Shown piece after piece: positions 34,896-37,760 of a stretch of DNA of 37,760 nt. A program made the translations under genes and the position numbers. The notes under the pieces were generated by a model, which worked only from the letters and a program-made list of their open reading frames with translations, had not been told where the DNA came from and made no database searches. The stretch's first letter is position 1. Each line of letters starts with the position of its first letter. This DNA is from Chthoniobacterales bacterium (lineage in GTDB: Bacteria; Verrucomicrobiota; Verrucomicrobiia; Chthoniobacterales; JAATET01), in the NCBI GenBank assembly GCA_036569045.1, contig DATCRI010000054.1:1-37760 (forward strand), written 5' to 3'.

Positions 34896-35505
34896 GCTCC
34901 CGACGTTCATCCTGAATTACCCCAGTCACTCCTTGGACTCGAGCAACGACAGCGCATCGGAGATCGAGCTGATTCGACGGATCGGCGACGGCGATCGCGC
35001 GAGTTTCGAGGAATTCTACGACCGCTACTCCGGCCTGATTTACTCGACCGCCCTGCGCGTCCTCAACGACGTGGCCGATGCCGAGGAGGTCACCCAGGAA
35101 GTCCTGTTCATGATCTGGGAAAAAGCGCCGATGTATGACGCCTCCCGCGGGAAGCCCCTCACCTGGGCCGTAACGATGACGCGGAACAAAGCCATCGACC
35201 GCATTCGCTCCGTGCAACGCCGCATCCGCCTGCGCGACGGGGCTGGCGCCGAGATGGCGGCGGATACCTTCGTCCACGAACGCCGCCCCTTCGACGAGGT
35301 GGATTCCCACGAGCAGAGCGACCGCGTTCGCTCCGCCGTGCTCCAGCTGAAGGCCGGTCAGCGCGAGGTCATCGAGCTGGCCTATTTCGGCGGCCTCACC
35401 CAGCAGGAGATTGCCGATCGACTCCATGAGCCACTCGGCACCGTCAAGGCCCGCATCCGCCGCGGCATGATGCGCCTGCGAAAGTTGATCGCTCCCGGGG
35501 AGTGA
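34885..35505 (+). CDS. ECF-like sigma-70 family RNA polymerase sigma factor
   Basis: The frame gives up to 206 residues from a TTG at 34885, overlapping hemL by 11 bases. A second TTG at 34933 would give about 190 residues, and no in-frame ATG lies before the conserved region, so the start is unsettled. Region 2 is seen in ASFEEFYDRYSGLIYSTALRVL, DAEEVTQEVLFMIW and LTWAVTMTRNKAIDRIRSVQRR. Region 4 is LKAGQREVIELAYFGGLTQQEIADRLHEPLGTVKARIRRGMMRLRK. The layout is that of the SigK/SigL-like ECF group, which usually has a neighbouring anti-sigma factor; here the next gene is unrelated. It directs RNA polymerase to a set of promoters that cannot be named from the window. Confidence 0.88.
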
Positions 35506-35571
35506 CGCCCGCCCGGCCTCGCCCACGGTTTGACATTGAATCCTGCCCGGAACGCGTTAGCCGTTAACGCC

Positions 35572-37760
35572 GTGCAACCTCTGCCAAGGGTCCGCGTAAG
35601 GGCCAAGTTTTTCTTCGAAGGCGACCGGAAGTTTTTCATCAAAGGCGCCACCTATGGCCCCTTCGCGCCCGACGCCGACGGCGAGCATTTCGGCAACCCG
35701 CAAAAGCTGGCCGGCGACCTCGCCATCATGCGCGACACCGGCATCAATCTGCTGCGCGTCTACTACGTGCCGCCGCGCTGGTTCCTCGACACATGTCTGG
35801 AATCCGGCATTCGCGTGCTCGTCACGATCCCCTGGGCCGAGCACATCGAGTTTCTCAACGACCGCAAGATCCGCCGCGAGGTCGTCCGCGCCGTGCGTGA
35901 CGGCGTGAAAAAGAACGCCGGCCACTCCGCCATCTTCGGATACCTCGTCGGCAACGAGATCCCCACCAGCATGGTGCGCTGGCTCGGCGCCCGCGCCGTC
36001 ACGGAATTCGTCGAGGAGCTCATCAACATCGCCCGTCAGGCCGATCCCGACGCGTTGTATTCCTACGCAAGCTTCCCACCCACGGAATACCTCCTCCCGC
36101 AGAACGTCGATTTTCTCACCTTCAACGTCTACCTTCACTATCAGGAGGACTTCGACCGCTACCTCGCCCGCCTCCAGAATCTCGCCGACGATCGTCCTCT
36201 CGTGATGGGCGAGTTCGGCATGGACACCATCCGCCATCCCGAAGAGGAGCAGGCGGAGATGCTCACCTGGCACATCGAGAGCGTCGTGCGCGGCGGGCTC
36301 GCCGGCACCGTGCTCTACGCATGGACCGATGAATGGTTCCGCGGCGGCAACGAGATCATGGACTGGAACTTCGGCCTCGTGCGGCGCGACCGCACGCCGA
36401 AGAAAGCCCTTGCCGCCGTGAAGGCGCTCTTCGCCGGCGACGAACCGATGACCCGCAAGATCGGTCTCGCCAGCTACCCGAAGGTCAGCGTGATCGTCTG
36501 CTCCTACAACGGCGCAAAGACGCTCGAGCGCTGCCTCGAGTCGCTCAAGGAAGTCGATTATCCGAACTACGAGGTCATCCTCGTGGACGACGGCTCCAAG
36601 GACAACACGCAGGAAATCGCCGCGCGCCATCCCTGGATCGTCAACATCAAGCAGGTCAACAAGGGCCTCTCCGTCGCCCGGAACGTCGGCGGCTACGCGG
36701 CCACCGGCGAGATTCTTGCCTACACGGACTCGGACTGCATGGCCGATCCCGACTGGCTCTACTACCTCGTTCACACGCTCACCAGCGGCGACTACTGCGG
36801 CGTCGGCGGCCCGAACATTTCCCCCCCCGCCGAGGACTGGATCCAGGCCTGCGTGAGCGCGGCGCCCGGCGGCCCCAGCCACGTGCTCCTCACCGATGTC
36901 GTCGCCGAGCACATCCCCGGCTGCAACATGGCCTTCCACAAATGGGCCTTCGAAAAGGTCGGCGGCTTCGACTCGGAATACCGCAAAGCCGGCGACGACG
37001 TCGATTTCTGCTGGCGTCTTCAGCAGGAGGGCCAGGTCATCGCCTTCAGCCCTGCGGCCATCGTCTGGCACTACCGCCGGTTCACGCTGCAGGCTTTCCG
37101 CAAGCAGCAGGAAGGCTACGGCGAGGCCGAGTCGCTCCTGCGTTTCAAGCACCTCGTCTTCTTCGGCCCCACCGGCACCGCGAAATGGCGCGGACAGATC
37201 TACGGCGCCCCGCGGTTCACGTGGCTCATCAACAAGCCCGTCATCTACCACGGCGTCTTTGGCGAGGGCCTGTTCCAGTGCATCTACCCGACGCCGCAGA
37301 GCGAAATCGCTGCCTACGTCAGCAGCATCGAATGGGTCGTCCTTACCGCCGCGATCTTCGTCACGTCCATTCCGCTGCCGTGGCTGCGCATCGTGCCCTA
37401 CCTCATGTTCGGCGCCACGCTGCTCGTCGCGCTCAGCTACATGATCCACGCGAAGCTCGAGCCGCGCTTCGACACGATCCGCGCTCGACTGCTCGTCATT
37501 TTCCTCGCCCTCGCTCAGCCGCTCGTTCGCGGATGGACCCGCTACTACGTCTGGCTGAAATTCAAGCGCACCCCGCCGTCGGTCATCGCGACCCACGAGG
37601 AGGATTTCCGCCCCGTCCGCGGCAGCAGCATCACGAATCTCGAGTTCTGGGACGAAACGACCGGCAAGGGCCGCGAAGCCCTGCTCCCGGCCGCCATCGA
37701 CGCCCTCGAGAAGGAAAACTGGAGCTACTCGATCGATACCGGCTGGAAGGACTGGGACGT
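35572..37760 (+). CDS. Glycosidase-like barrel fused to a family 2 glycosyltransferase, partial (open at the right edge)
   Basis: A frame is open from a GTG at 35572 (MQPLPRVRVRAKFFFEGD) to the window end, 729 codons. An in-frame TTG at 35530 is an alternative start. Residues about 8-290 form a clan-A (GH2/GH5-like) barrel: KFFIKGATYGPFAPD, GINLLRVYYVPPRWFLD, Glu129 in YLVGNEIPTSM (acid/base position) and Glu214 in VMGEFGMDT (nucleophile position), then AWTDEWF. From about 302 a GT-A domain follows: VSVIVCSYNGAKTLERCLESL, LVDDGSKDNT, NKGLSVARNVGG, the DxD motif in YTDSDCMAD (386-388) and GCNMAFHKWAFEKVGGFD. Two hydrophobic stretches (about 587-627 and 640-665) suggest membrane attachment. There is no signal peptide at the N-terminus. 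It probably takes part in making or trimming an exported polysaccharide; both functions in one chain are inferred from retained catalytic residues. Confidence 0.85.
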   Translation, partial: MQPLPRVRVRAKFFFEGDRKFFIKGATYGPFAPDADGEHFGNPQKLAGDLAIMRDTGINLLRVYYVPPRWFLDTCLESGIRVLVTIPWAEHIEFLNDRKIRREVVRAVRDGVKKNAGHSAIFGYLVGNEIPTSMVRWLGARAVTEFVEELINIARQADPDALYSYASFPPTEYLLPQNVDFLTFNVYLHYQEDFDRYLARLQNLADDRPLVMGEFGMDTIRHPEEEQAEMLTWHIESVVRGGLAGTVLYAWTDEWFRGGNEIMDWNFGLVRRDRTPKKALAAVKALFAGDEPMTRKIGLASYPKVSVIVCSYNGAKTLERCLESLKEVDYPNYEVILVDDGSKDNTQEIAARHPWIVNIKQVNKGLSVARNVGGYAATGEILAYTDSDCMADPDWLYYLVHTLTSGDYCGVGGPNISPPAEDWIQACVSAAPGGPSHVLLTDVVAEHIPGCNMAFHKWAFEKVGGFDSEYRKAGDDVDFCWRLQQEGQVIAFSPAAIVWHYRRFTLQAFRKQQEGYGEAESLLRFKHLVFFGPTGTAKWRGQIYGAPRFTWLINKPVIYHGVFGEGLFQCIYPTPQSEIAAYVSSIEWVVLTAAIFVTSIPLPWLRIVPYLMFGATLLVALSYMIHAKLEPRFDTIRARLLVIFLALAQPLVRGWTRYYVWLKFKRTPPSVIATHEEDFRPVRGSSITNLEFWDETTGKGREALLPAAIDALEKENWSYSIDTGWKDWD

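Noticed and set aside
35530-35560. A TTGACA-type promoter just before the fusion gene
   Set aside because: TTGACA is present at 35530, but no acceptable -10 hexamer lies 16-18 bases downstream, and the start codon is too close for confidence.
35557-37596. A 679-codon - strand frame at the right edge
   Set aside because: It is the antisense shadow of the glycosidase-glycosyltransferase fusion, whose + strand motifs are unmistakable.

Overview
The window looks like a stretch of chromosome from a GC-rich free-living bacterium, most probably a member of the Verrucomicrobiota. The evidence is: two large autotransporter-associated beta-strand repeat proteins, one ending in a PEP-CTERM anchor; a dense set of secreted glycoside hydrolases without SusC/SusD genes; an intergenic repeat whose + strand reads EGEAPAEP, a peptide I recall as a recurrent spurious translation in genomes of this phylum; and an almost complete lack of Shine-Dalgarno sequences. 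The phylum is an inference and no marker gene in the window proves it.

Layout. Positions 1-3695 (- strand) hold two paralogous surface proteins separated by a clear hairpin terminator; the first runs off the left edge. A gene-free control region (3696-4298) divides them from a secreted multidomain alginate-lyase-superfamily enzyme (+, 4299-7145). That gene converges on a - strand operon of four secreted glycosidases (15410 to 7395): GH43, GH29 alpha-L-fucosidase, GH31 and GH51 alpha-L-arabinofuranosidase. The last three overlap by ATGA. Together they would strip fucose, xylose/glucose and arabinose side chains from plant or algal polysaccharide.

From a divergent promoter region the + strand carries a complete high-affinity potassium system, kdpABCDE (15611-23292), without a visible kdpF. 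It is followed by cysI, a sulfite reductase hemoprotein (23572-25311), behind a hairpin-rich leader. Two small secreted proteins of unknown function diverge from 25859-25991.

A - strand block follows: obgE, a GT4 glycogen synthase, pgl, sixA, a zinc alcohol dehydrogenase and fabG. It covers GTP-dependent ribosome and cell-cycle control, storage glucan, the oxidative pentose phosphate pathway, phosphohistidine removal, aldehyde reduction and fatty-acid synthesis. From 32422 the + strand carries chrA, hemL and an ECF-like sigma factor, tightly packed. The last gene is a partial one, open at the right edge, that fuses a clan-A glycosidase-like barrel to a family 2 glycosyltransferase.

No rRNA, tRNA, CRISPR array, insertion sequence or prophage gene was seen. 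The least ordinary items are the glycosidase-glycosyltransferase fusion, the PEP-CTERM/beta-strand-repeat pair with three evenly spaced TTGATCCA octamers near its promoter region, the two-hairpin intergenic element, the hairpin-rich cysI leader, and SD-independent initiation. I found no convincing wholly new multi-gene system.
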